This document shows, in pieces, positions 1 to 8,501 of a DNA stretch of 64,000 bases. The stretch comes from Chrysophaeum taylorii (taxonomy: Eukaryota; Sar; Pelagophyceae; Pelagomonadales; Pelagomonadaceae). Position 1 is the first letter of the stretch. Each line of letters opens with the position of its first letter. The stretch covers positions 281,001-345,000 of the forward strand of contig JAQMWT010000523.1 of NCBI GenBank assembly GCA_029834535.1, in the 5' to 3' direction. Made by a program: the position numbers and the translations under genes. Below the pieces are notes generated by a model, which searched no databases, was not told the DNA's origin, and saw nothing but the letters and a program-made list of their open reading frames with translations.

Positions 1-783
1 GGCCCGAGCCGTCGCCTCCAGAGCTCGTGCGAGCGTACCGTCGTCGCGTCGCTCCTCGCGAGCGAGCCGCCGCGCGATAGACTCGACGTCTTCGGCCGCC
101 GCGACCATGGCGTCGATTTTTCGATCGATCGCGTCGTTTCTCTTCCGTGGAGTCGTCCGGTGCTGGTCGTAGTCGGGGACGCCCCAGGCGCGGGGATCCG
201 TGCTCGACCACCGGAGCGTCGAGTCCCACGAGGCAAACGCTCCCACCAATATAAACCCCTGCATGCGTCTTCCCTCGCCGCGCTCGCGGCACACCCACCC
301 CCTCGGCTCGATAGCCAGCGCGACGCGGTCGTACATGTAGTCGGCGGCGAGCGGCTTGTCGAAGAATTTCGCCCTGGGCTCCTTCTTCACCGTCGCCCGC
401 CGCGCCGCCTCGTTGCAGACCAGCATCATCTCGGGCAGCAGCGCGATCCACTCGGCTCGACCGCGCACCTCCTCTATCTCGGAAGTTGCTTCGAACTCCG
501 ACTCGTTCCGCGCCGTCCACGGCACCTCAAACGGATCGTATGGTGCTGTCAGCATCACGCTCCGGTAGTCCTTGCACGACTCGTCCTCCTTTTCCGTTGT
601 CGACGCCTCGCTCGACGACTTGTTGAAGGCCTGCTGCGACAAGGACCGCTTCCGCTTGCGACACGACGACGCCACCTCCTCCTCCTCCTCCTCCTCCTCC
701 GACGAACAACAACTACAGCTACTAGTGGAAGACGAAGAAGAAGAGGAAAACGGGCGCCCCTGCTCCATCTCCATCGTCTCCAT
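1..783 (-). CDS. Acidic, NLS-bearing protein of unknown function (C-terminus beyond window)
   Basis: An open frame of 261 codons starts at the ATG at 783 and runs off the left edge without a stop; an upstream in-frame TGA supports this start. Seen: a Ser/Thr-rich N-terminus, a run of eight Glu at about residues 27-34, a basic cluster RKRKR at about 41-45 that looks like a nuclear localisation signal, then a globular stretch containing WIALLPEMMLVCNEAARR and MQGFILVGAFASWDSTLRW. The second motif recalls a QGFI...TxFxxWxxxFxWxS pattern I associate with some protist nuclear proteins; that link is from memory and weak. The end of the visible part is a charged helix (VESIARRLAREERRDD). It is divergent from the next gene, with starts 157 bp apart. 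A nuclear role is inferred from the NLS and acidic tract only. Confidence 0.6.
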   Translation of the reverse strand, partial: METMEMEQGRPFSSSSSSSTSSCSCCSSEEEEEEEEVASSCRKRKRSLSQQAFNKSSSEASTTEKEDESCKDYRSVMLTAPYDPFEVPWTARNESEFEATSEIEEVRGRAEWIALLPEMMLVCNEAARRATVKKEPRAKFFDKPLAADYMYDRVALAIEPRGWVCRERGEGRRMQGFILVGAFASWDSTLRWSSTDPRAWGVPDYDQHRTTPRKRNDAIDRKIDAMVAAAEDVESIARRLAREERRDDGTLARALEATARA

Positions 784-940
784 CGTTACTACTAACCTTT
801 TACTTCACTGTGTTGTAGTACTACTGTACTGCCTGCACCCCATCGCTCTTGCTTCCCCCTTTGGAAGGGCTTTCTTTTCGTGCCCGGAAAAGCGATAACC
901 CAACACCCTTACCCTTCCTTAACACCGAGTACCACACAGG
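784..940. promoter_or_regulatory. Short divergent intergenic region
   Basis: 157 bp separate the starts of the minus gene (783) and the plus gene (941), so both core promoters must lie here. No TATA box is obvious; there are short purine and pyrimidine tracts. Assignment as a shared promoter is inferred from gene layout. Confidence 0.4.
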
Positions 941-1238
941 ATGATGGCCCATCTCCTCCGCACCGCTGCGCTCCTCCGGACGCCTCGGCTCGTCGCCGCC
1001 CGCGCGACGGTCCTCCCTCTGCGCTCCTTCGCCACCCCGGCGACCACCGACGACGACGTGGTACGTTCCTCGCGACGAAGGAACTAAGTTTCGTTTTAGC
1101 CACGCGCCGCAGGTCGTCCCCGAATTGGTCGAGACGCTCGAGTGGGTCTTGGACAGCCCCCCACCCCTCCACCAGTTCGAAGAGCCTCCCATCGTCGTCG
1201 AGATCGGAGGAATCGAGCCCGCCGCCAAGCGAACCTGA
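941..1238 (+). CDS. Small mitochondrial-type protein, two exons
   Basis: Exons 941-1060 and 1113-1238 encode 81 aa. The 52-nt intron has a GTACGT donor and a CGCAG acceptor, and splicing keeps the frame exactly (40 + 41 codons). The N-terminus (MMAHLLRTAALLRTPRLVAA) is Arg/Leu/Ala-rich without acidic residues for over 30 positions, typical of a mitochondrial presequence. The second exon encodes a compact acidic/proline piece with LVETLEWVLDSPPP and FEEPPIVVE, ending at TGA. The size and make-up fit an accessory subunit of a respiratory complex, but I do not recognise the family with certainty and assign no name. Reading straight through the intron hits a TAA at once, so the intron is needed. 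Confidence 0.65.
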
Positions 1239-1802
1239 TGATGATTGAATTGATGATTATGACACTGCGACGCGTACCAACAACCAAAAACAACACTACC
1301 CGAGCCTTTGAAAAAACAGTCTGCCCCCAGAAAGAAAGAAAGAAAGAATGAATGAATGAATTAATTAATCCCGCGACCAGCGCGCTGCGTCCCCTGGCAC
1401 TACCACCACCTGGATCTGCCACACTCATTCTTCCGCATATTTTTACCTATATTTCTTCCAAGGTCGCCCGCCATGAATGTTGTTCCCGGAAGGAAGGGAG
1501 AGCCCTCGTTGGAGTTTCGGTCGGTGGGTTGGGTCCCCTACTCTTAATTTATTTCGATCGACATGTCGGTCCCTTCGTCGCTTTTGCGACGTCGAAGACG
1601 AGGAGGCCGAACGCAAGGGAGGAGTAGGCTCCTTGCTGCTCGTCGTATGCCGACTGATATTAGTAGGAAGGAAGGAAGGGAGGGAGGGAGGCCCAACCTT
1701 TTTTTTTGTCTCGTGTCGGCGACGAAAGAAAAAGCCCTCAACAAGAACAACCTTTAAGTACCTACCCCTTCTTGTTGAGTGTTATTAGGGAGGGAGGGTA
1801 TC
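1239..1802. other. Intergenic region with purine-rich simple repeats
   Basis: No gene is supported. The stretch holds GAAA/GAAT tetranucleotide runs near 1330-1365 and GGAA/GGGA purine runs near 1665-1690. It contains the 3' end of the small gene upstream and the promoter of the gene at 1803. Confidence 0.5.
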
Positions 1803-2795
1803 ATGCATCGCACGGCGCGCGGCTTGGTGCGGCGGGCGTTGTCGTCGCGGCAGCGCGACCCGCTGCTGGAGGTGCACCAGCAGCTCGCGTCGGTGCTGAA
1901 CAAGACGGCGCACGCTCTGGGCGTGCGGCATCGGCTGAGGGTCGTCGACGTCGAGGAGGAGGAAAAAAAAGGTCCGGCGTTTGAAGCACCCCCCGGCAGG
2001 CGACCCCCGCGGCTGCAGAGCGCCCTACGGTACATGACGCAAGAGGAGATCGAGGCATACGCCGAGCGGCTCGTCGGGAGCGGTCAGCTGGGTGATTTTG
2101 AGGGCTTACCGCGGCAGCGCGCGGCTCGGGTCGAGCGGTTCGTGTACTCGCATTGCGTCAAGATTTTGCTGTGTCTGATGCACGAGGCCCTCGATCGACT
2201 CGAGGTGGCCGAGGTGTTTGGGCTTCGGGTATCGTTGACCCAGACGGCGCGCGCCAAGGTCGATCTTTTGGGGTCCCTCGAGCGGCGTCTTCTCGAGGGG
2301 AACGAGGGAATTCGCGTCGACGTCCGGAGCATATCGAGCTTTGTCGACCGCGTCGTCGAGATCGAAAGAAGTACTTTTGGTACGTACCCTTCGCTCGAGC
2401 GCGCCTTGCTCAAAAATGTCTCGAACATCGTCCTGAACCTCCTCGCCGACGCGTGCTCGACCTATCGACTCGACTTTTTCGGGCACTCGCTGCGGCTCGC
2501 GCTCGAGCCCAACGATGCCCTCGACCATCTTACTTTGGAGAAACTCGAGGCCCACCGCGACTTTGGTCCCCCCGTCTTCGACGACCGGTTGATCGACGCC
2601 CTCGTCGACGAGATCCTCTCCGACAAGGACATCAACCTCTGGCTGATCCCGGACGCCCTCGAACGGAGCTTTTATCGCCGATTTTTCTTGTTCTACGGCG
2701 TCCTCCTCGACTACGCGCTCAGCGACGTCCACCTCAACCTCCTCGACGTCCACGCCCGCCTCCGCTTCGAACGGTCATCATCATCATCATCCTAA
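1803..2795 (+). CDS. Conserved-looking organelle-targeted protein, unknown function
   Basis: 330 aa from the ATG at 1803; an in-frame ATG at 1779 exists, but the 1803 start gives a clean presequence (MHRTARGLVRRALSSRQRD). After an acidic spacer (VEEEEKKG) comes a helical region: MTQEEIEAYAERLVGSGQLG, FVYSHCVKILLCLMHEALDR, and a C-terminal part FYRRFFLFYGVLLDYALSDV. No catalytic signature or metal site is visible and there is no transmembrane helix of normal length. The stop at 2793-2795 is only 22 bp before the next ATG on the same strand, an extremely tight spacing. Likely mitochondrial or plastid on targeting grounds; family not recognised. Confidence 0.75.
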   Translation: MHRTARGLVRRALSSRQRDPLLEVHQQLASVLNKTAHALGVRHRLRVVDVEEEEKKGPAFEAPPGRRPPRLQSALRYMTQEEIEAYAERLVGSGQLGDFEGLPRQRAARVERFVYSHCVKILLCLMHEALDRLEVAEVFGLRVSLTQTARAKVDLLGSLERRLLEGNEGIRVDVRSISSFVDRVVEIERSTFGTYPSLERALLKNVSNIVLNLLADACSTYRLDFFGHSLRLALEPNDALDHLTLEKLEAHRDFGPPVFDDRLIDALVDEILSDKDINLWLIPDALERSFYRRFFLFYGVLLDYALSDVHLNLLDVHARLRFERSSSSSS

Positions 2796-2817
2796 ACAAC
2801 ACTTTAATAATAAGAAG

Positions 2818-5145
2818 ATGTGGGCGGCGGCGGCGCGCAGCCAAAGAACGCGGTGCGTCGCGTTCCAGCGGCAGGTCGAGTGGAAGCGCTTGTTGATGCG
2901 CGACGAGACGACTCCCGCCTGGGTGCTGGGTCTCGTCGGCGCGAGGTTGCCCGAGCTGAGCGGCGTCAACCTGAGCCTATGCCTGCGGAAACTCGGGAGC
3001 CATCGCGACTCTTTCGAGCGAAACGACGCGCGGGTCGCGGCCCTCGTCGAGGCGTGCGGGTCGCGGCTCGAGGAACTCGGGCCCCGGCAGCTCGTGAGCG
3101 CGGGCGTCGGGCTCGCGCGGCTCGGGGTGCGCGGCGACCTCGCGCGCCGTCTCTCTCGACGCGTTCGCGCTCGAATCCGCGACCTCGACGCGGCCCAGGT
3201 CGTCTCGCTGACGTGGTCCCTCCTGACGCTCCGCGCGCCCTTCGGATTTTTCGCCGCGGAAATCGAGCGACGCATCGACGAGTTCGAACCTGGCCAGCTC
3301 TGCGCGCTCGCGAGCGCGCTTCGAGACTACGACGACTTGGTGTCGGCCGTCGCCCGAAGGGCCGCAGAGACGGACGCCTTTTTCGAGGCCGCGTCGCCCC
3401 TCGAGGCCTGCATGTTCGTGTCGGCCGCGTGGCGTTGCCACGACGTGTCCGCGGCGCTGGAGGTGATCGACCGCCGGCGCGCGTCGCTCTCTCCGTCAGA
3501 CCTCGCGACCGCGCTCAAGGCTATCAGCGACTCGGCGCCGCCGGGGCTCCTCGACGCGGCGGTCCGGGCTTTTCGGGAGGACCCTCGAGCCTTCCTCGAC
3601 CCCCTCGACACCCCGGCCTTCGCGCGGGTCCTTTCTGCCCTCGCGCAGCGCGCCGCCGCCGCCGCCGCCGCGTCGAAGAAGAAGAAGAAGAGCGCGGGCG
3701 AGTTTCGAGACGCCTTCGGCGCGGCCCTCGAATCCCTCAAATCGCGGCCCCTCGACGAGCTCTCGCAGGCGATGCTCGCGCGCATCGCCCTCGCGGTGAG
3801 CCACAGTCAGGTCTTCGACCCCCTCGAAGCTCGCGTCTTTCTCGACGCTACGATAAAGCCGCTCGTCGTCGTCGACGACGACCTCCGCGCGCGCGACGCG
3901 ACGCGCTTCGCGACGGGCTTCGCCAGGTGTGGCGCCGGCGACGCCGGGTTCTTCGGGAGGATCGCGCGCCATCTCGCGGTCGACGCCTTGCCGCCCCTCG
4001 GCCTGGCGCAGGCGGCCTGGGCCTTCGCCCTGACCACCCCCCCTTCGGAAGCCCGCCTCGACCTTCTCTCTCGCGTCTCGCGAAGCGCGCGCTCGCGACT
4101 CCACGAATTCTCGCCCTCGGAACTCCAGTTTTTATCGCGGGCCCTCGCCGAGGCCAAGTTCAACGCCCCCGCCCTCGCCGCCGACATCGCAAGCGCCCTC
4201 CGGCGCGCGGGCGCCCTCTTCGACGCGCGCGATTCGCCCTCTCGTCGCCTCGGCGCGCTCGCCGCGCGCGCGCGCGATTTCGCCGTCGTCGGGGCTTGTG
4301 CCCCCGACCTCTACGACCACATCGCGGCCGAGGCCCGAAGAGCCCTCGGCGCCGTCGACCGCCTCGACCTCAGCACGGCGAGGTCGGTAGTCACGCACCT
4401 CGGACGCCTCGCGACCGCTTTTTCCGCGCTCCGCCTCGCGCCCGACGGCTTCTTCGAGGCGATCCTCGACGCCTCGCGGGACGCCCTCCTCCTTCTCCAA
4501 GAGGATCGCACCCTAACCACCAAGGCCGTCCTCGACCTCCTCCACGCCTGCGCGATCTCGGGCGTTTCCGGCCCGATCGTCGATCCGGCTTGGCGCGTCT
4601 TGCGGCGCGGCGACCTCTCGCCACACCAGACCGCCGACCTCCACGCTGTCTACCGCGCGCTTCAAATGCAGGGCGAGGAGGAGGAGAACACCGCCTTCTT
4701 CCGCGAGGTCGAGGTCGCGGCCCTCGTCGCCGCACAAAAATTCGTCGACGCCAGACGAGCCGAAACTCCGCCAAAACACAAACCCGAAATCTCCGCGTCC
4801 CTCCGACGTCTCGGCCTCTACGAATTCCAGCCCCACCTCACCGACGAGGGCTTCCTCCTCGACTTCGCCGACCTCCACTCGAGATCCGCCGTCCTCGTCG
4901 CCGGCAGGCACGCCTACCTCCACTTCCCCGCCGGAAGTGGAGGAGGAGGAGGACGAGAGCCTGCCTCGAGGCCCAGGTACGTCCTCAAGGGCGTCCACCA
5001 CTTCCGCGCCACTCTCCTCCGCCACCTCGGCTGGAACCTCCATATCATCCCCTTCTTCAAGTGGATCTCCCTCGGATCCGACGCGGACGCGGAAGACGCC
5101 TTTCTCCAGGACAAGCTCGCCCCCCACTGGGCGGGGAGGCCCTGA
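2818..5145 (+). CDS. RAP-domain organellar RNA-binding protein
   Basis: 775 aa, intronless. The C-terminal ~100 residues (about 667-762) match the RAP domain: a YEFQPHLTDEGFLLDFADLH segment, then a central strand region (AGRHAYLHF) and the hallmark end LLRHLGWNLHIIPFFKW. RAP proteins (FASTK relatives, OPR-type and apicomplexan families) bind and process organellar transcripts. The rest is a series of degenerate ~35-residue helical pairs rich in LSxAxxxL patterns (LSGVNLSLCLRKLGSH, LGPRQLVSAGVGLARLG, LDAAQVVSLTWSLLTLR), as in octotricopeptide-like proteins. The N-terminus is basic (MWAAAARSQRTRCVAFQRQV), fitting organelle import. It sits beside two other presequence-bearing genes. Function in organelle RNA metabolism is inferred from the RAP domain. 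Confidence 0.85.
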   Translation: MWAAAARSQRTRCVAFQRQVEWKRLLMRDETTPAWVLGLVGARLPELSGVNLSLCLRKLGSHRDSFERNDARVAALVEACGSRLEELGPRQLVSAGVGLARLGVRGDLARRLSRRVRARIRDLDAAQVVSLTWSLLTLRAPFGFFAAEIERRIDEFEPGQLCALASALRDYDDLVSAVARRAAETDAFFEAASPLEACMFVSAAWRCHDVSAALEVIDRRRASLSPSDLATALKAISDSAPPGLLDAAVRAFREDPRAFLDPLDTPAFARVLSALAQRAAAAAAASKKKKKSAGEFRDAFGAALESLKSRPLDELSQAMLARIALAVSHSQVFDPLEARVFLDATIKPLVVVDDDLRARDATRFATGFARCGAGDAGFFGRIARHLAVDALPPLGLAQAAWAFALTTPPSEARLDLLSRVSRSARSRLHEFSPSELQFLSRALAEAKFNAPALAADIASALRRAGALFDARDSPSRRLGALAARARDFAVVGACAPDLYDHIAAEARRALGAVDRLDLSTARSVVTHLGRLATAFSALRLAPDGFFEAILDASRDALLLLQEDRTLTTKAVLDLLHACAISGVSGPIVDPAWRVLRRGDLSPHQTADLHAVYRALQMQGEEEENTAFFREVEVAALVAAQKFVDARRAETPPKHKPEISASLRRLGLYEFQPHLTDEGFLLDFADLHSRSAVLVAGRHAYLHFPAGSGGGGGREPASRPRYVLKGVHHFRATLLRHLGWNLHIIPFFKWISLGSDADAEDAFLQDKLAPHWAGRP

Positions 5146-5245
5146 TCATCATCTACTCCACTTTTGTACTCTGCTCCTCCAACCTACTTTACTTTACTTT
5201 ACTTTTCTTTTCTTTTCTTTACTTTTCCTTTCTTTCTTTGACAGG
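5146..5245. repeat. Pyrimidine-rich simple-sequence 3' flank
   Basis: TTTAC, TTTTC and TTTC units run from about 5185 to 5240, directly between the RAP stop codon and the LINE relic. This may be the RAP 3' UTR or a target microsatellite into which the LINE fragment inserted. Confidence 0.5.
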
Positions 5246-6330
5246 GTCCATCCCGCAAGAAATACTCTGGCACGTGCTGTCGAAGTTCGGCGTTCCAGCG
5301 AAACTAGCATGCCTCATAACGGCGCGAAACGACTCGCACGCCTCGATATGGCGCTAAACAGTATTATACAAGCGCGGTTCTCCGTCACCGGCGCTGCCGC
5401 TTCGATAGACTCAGCGTTAAGCAAGGTCCGGTTCTTTTCGTTCTATAGATGGCGACCTTGACCATCTCATGGCGACAACAACGACGATGTACTCCTCACT
5501 GGACGTCGTCGTTACAACGCAAAAAAACGCGACACTGAGGACATCGCACTCGAAGAAGAGTCAGCGTGCGAAAGACGATGTGGCGTTCCCGATCGTCGTG
5601 CTGTGAATGAAGAAATGCCTCGTCTCGTCCGGCACTTTTCCAGATGGGGTATGAAATTATTCCACACGGGTGACCGCCTTGGAAACATGGGAAGAGTCCG
5701 AATCCAAGTTACTGTTTGTCGCCAAGCCATCCATTCTCCACAATGACCTGGGCTCGGTACATTCTCGCAACCGGCATGATTATGAGGAGGTTGAGTCTCG
5801 TCCGAAGAAGGCGGCAGCGGCATTCGGTAGTGGGCTCCGTCGCTACGTTCTTGCCTCGAGATACGTCACTGCTCGAGCCTAGCGAACTCTCTACGTCGGT
5901 CTCATCCTGGCTATCCCGTTGCGATTCGGAATCAATCATGTTGCCTAACCGAGTTTGTCTACGATCGTCTTCGATGCTTTCACGCACAGTCCGCACGCGC
6001 CGCGTCGAAAAACACACGTCACCAGTTTATGGCTACATCACATTCTAACTCCAACCCTCCTCTAGTGCTTTGTTGGCCTGGAGACTGTCGATATCTACAT
6101 CTCTCGCCGACAACTCCGCTGGGCCGGCGATGTTGCCCGCACGCCCTGGAACCGCCTCCCTCGAATTCGAGGTGCTCCCCTCCTGGTGCGCCTCCAAACG
6201 TCCCCGCGGGTCCCTGCGTGTACCCACGGTTCACGAACGGCCGGGGTCTCTCTCAACAAGGCACACCGCAAATCCCGCATACTGACGGAGCCCCCTGGTA
6301 CCCCCTCGCTCAAAGCCGTGACAGTTGGCG
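5246..6330 (+). pseudogene. Decayed non-LTR retrotransposon (LINE) reverse transcriptase
   Basis: Fragments of a LINE pol protein appear in order but in shifting frames. First comes IPQEILWHVLSKFGVPAKL (reverse transcriptase fingers/palm block) at about 5246-5305. Next are VNEEMPRLVRHFSRWGMKLF near 5610-5660 and ESKLLFVAKPSILHNDLG near 5700-5755, followed by AAAAFGSGLRRYV near 5810-5850. CLTEFVYDRLRCFHAQS near 5940-5995 precedes the C-terminal RRQLRWAGDVARTPWNRLPR near 6100-6160. This order is that of the RT domain and C-terminal region of plankton and metazoan LINEs. Several stops and frameshifts break it and no intact Y/FADD active site is readable, so it is dead and 5'-truncated. It lies just downstream of the RAP gene on the same strand. 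Confidence 0.8.
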
Positions 6331-6486
6331 ACAGACCACCAACTCGCCCTCATTTCTACCCCCCTTGAACGCCCAGTGATTTTGATCCCTCGCGCTACGG
6401 CTCTGGGATTAGTCTATGTATGCCCCATGCATTGGGATGGTCCTGCCAGTCGTTGTTAAAAATGTGTCGGGTTTATTTTTAATAAG

Positions 6487-6800
6487 TGCCTGGGTTTTTA
6501 AAAGTCGACTGCTAGGAGGAGGGGCACGGGCGTTGAGGGGTTTCGGGTTGTGTTGAGATGTGAGAGATTCCGGAAAGGCGAAGGGATCCCGCTCAGGGGT
6601 TTTTGGGTTACAGACGCGAGGGGCGCCTGAAAGTCGGGGCCTAGTCGGGGTCATCGCCGAGCCGCGGGGCATGCGAAGAGAGGACGGGCCCCGCCCGTAG
6701 TTTATACGCATGCTGCCTCCGGACGTGTGTACGACGAAGTGTGGCGTCCTGCTGGACGCGGGCTGCCTGGGTGTGGCTGCCTGAGGTGGCAACATGGCTG
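6487..6800 (-). mobile_element. Dispersed repeat, older copy A
   Basis: On the minus strand this copy encodes, just before the stop, LRRTHVRRQHAYKLRAGP, VLSSHAPRLGDDPD, then a spacer and the tail motif (plus strand TTTTAAAAGTCGACTGCTAG at about 6496-6515). It aligns with the copies at 7011-7345 and 63516-64000 but is more diverged, and its frame breaks upstream of about 6830. Conservation of the same reading frame in all three copies implies a protein-coding mobile element. The spacer between ORF stop and tail differs from the younger copies. Family unknown. Confidence 0.65.
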
Positions 6801-7010
6801 AGGGCTATGGCGGAACAAAACGAGGCTTAGCTCGAGGGCTCGCCTAGACACGCCTACACCGTCGCACACTCGAGGTAGTCGGCCTAGGAGGGGGGTACAC
6901 TTCTCTCGTCGCCACAACAATCACTCGCCAAGACCTCTCACTTGAGGCTGGGATATCGTTTTCCTTACTACGAATCGACAGAGGTTTGTCTGTCTGTTTG
7001 TCTGTTTGTC

Positions 7011-7345
7011 TTTAAATGTCGACTGCTTGTCTTTAAATGTCGACTGCTAAGAGGGGGGGGTGTGTGGGGAGCATGAAGGATGTGGGTGGGTTTGTTGGAT
7101 ATGAGGGATGTGCCTGACGGGCGGAGATAAGTACGCGGGACCTAGTCGGCGTCATCGCCGAGGCGTGGGGCAGGCGAAGAGAGGACGGGCCCCGCCCGTA
7201 GGTCGTACGCATGCTGCCGCCGGACGTATATGCGACGAAGAGTGACGTCCTGCTGGGATCGGGCGGCCTGGGTGGGGTTCCCCGCGGCGGCGACATGGGT
7301 GAGGGTTGTTTGTTTGTCTTTAAATGTCGACTGGTAAGAGGGGGG
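7011..7345 (-). mobile_element. Dispersed repeat, young copy B with tandem tails
   Basis: From about 7116 to 7300 this copy is nearly identical to the copy at the right end of the window: I see three substitutions over about 190 bp. Minus-strand coding ends LRRTYVRRQHAYDLRAGP, VLSSPAPRLGDDPD, stop, then about 75 bp and the tail TTAAATGTCGACTGCTAAGA (plus-strand orientation, about 7033-7052), which is duplicated at 7011-7028. On the other side the copy is truncated at about 7303 and abuts another tail (TTTAAATGTCGACTGGTAAG, 7319-7338). So element pieces are joined through their tails, as if insertion targets the tail or its adjacent GTCT/GTTT microsatellite. Confidence 0.7.
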
Positions 7346-7380
7346 TGTGTGTGGCCCCCAATGTAGGGTAAGGATCAGGT

Positions 7381-7960
7381 AGGCGCGCGAGCCAGGCAGT
7401 GATCCTCCAAGCCGTCTGCAGCGACCTCGCAGACTGTTTCCACGACCCGCGGCGGCTCTTTCAGCGCGCCATTCTCACGCCCCGTCGACACGATGTTGTC
7501 GATGCTGACAACGCGCGCATGACCGCGGCCTTTCTTTCCCGGAGACGAGGCGTCGGAGTTCTTTTCGGTCGACTAGGTTGGGTCGGAAGACGACGCCTCG
7601 CTCTTTACAGTCGAGTTTCGACTCCCTGACAACCAACGGCATGCTGACTTTGATCGCGAGCTTAAAGTCTTCGCAACCTCGACCCGTCGCACGGCCACTG
7701 CAACGGTACCAGATACATGATCGATCATGTCGTGTCACCGAGGCTCCTCCAACCTGTATCCCTTAAGGCCCGCCGACGCCAAACGATCAACAAGATTCAG
7801 GGCCAGACGCCCCGCGAGGTCGGCGTCCTCTTGCCCAAGCCCGTCTTCTGTCACGTCCAGCTCTACGTGGCTCTCTGTCGATCGGCAACCCCGAGGATAT
7901 GCTCTTCTGAGTCGACGACTCCACCCTACCCCACACGTGCTGCGCAATACCGATAAGCCC
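7381..7960 (-). pseudogene. Decayed coding-like stretch, probable transposon remnant
   Basis: Two minus-strand frames meet near 7735-7738 with a frame change: an upstream part containing GQEDADLAGRLALNLVDRLA and a downstream part with FKLAIKVSMPLVVRESKLD and NLVDRKELRRLVSGKERPR. The charge pattern looks like real protein, and the location between repeats suggests mobile-element debris. I recognise no domain. Confidence 0.3.
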
Positions 7961-7984
7961 CCTCCCGGCGTCTACACGCGCACT

Positions 7985-8325
7985 GTAAGTGAACTTACTG
8001 GGACCAGGTGAACTTACTGGGGTTTGAGATTGGGATTAGGTGAATATAGTGACCAGGTGAACTTACTGGGACCAGATGAGCTTACTGGGGGTTTTAGAGT
8101 AAACTCAAAGGTTAGCGGCGTGTGCGGATCAAGGCGGCTTAGATTGGCGGAGGCGAGAGCGACGAGCTCAAAGGAGAGTGGGGTGAGTGGGTGTGAGCAC
8201 GAGTGGGTTTACGCCGGGATAGAGATTGGGACTAAGTGAACTAACTGACCAGGTGAACTTACTGCGACCAGACCTGTACTTACTAGGGTTAGAGATTGGG
8301 ACTAGGTGAACTTACTGGCCTGCAC
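7985..8325. repeat. Irregular direct-repeat block, GTGAACTTACTG units
   Basis: The core GTGAACTTACTG occurs at about 7988, 8008, 8056, 8242 and 8308, with variant units (GTGAATATAGTG, ATGAGCTTACTG, GTGAACTAACTG, TGTACTTACTAG) in between. They are interspersed with GAGATTGGGAYTAGG. Spacing is about 19 bp within pairs. The block lies directly upstream of the helix-turn-helix-like ORF at 8502, so it may be the subterminal binding array of a DNA transposon. Confidence 0.65.
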
Positions 8326-8501
8326 TTGTATGTGCTATCAACGTATCCAGCTTGGCGAAAGGCGGCGATCGAAGCGACTTTGACCCTTCTTCACGGCGGG
8401 AACAACGAAATCGACACGAAACCCTCACCAGATTCTTTTTCTCCATGTTGTTGCTGCGGTTTTTGCTCGAAGGCGCTTGTAGAATCGGCGGTTGATCGAG
8501 A

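Noticed and set aside
160-898. Plus-strand ORFs at the left end
   Set aside because: They are shadows of the minus-strand gene that starts at 783 and continues off the window with better protein character.
2820-5357. 845-codon plus frame overlapping the RAP gene
   Set aside because: Arg/Pro-rich, lacks conserved motifs, and lies in a shadow frame of a well-supported RAP protein; typical of GC-rich coding DNA.
7985-8325. Possible CRISPR-like array
   Set aside because: Repeats are 12 bp with irregular spacing and variant units, in a eukaryotic setting; a transposon-type array fits better.
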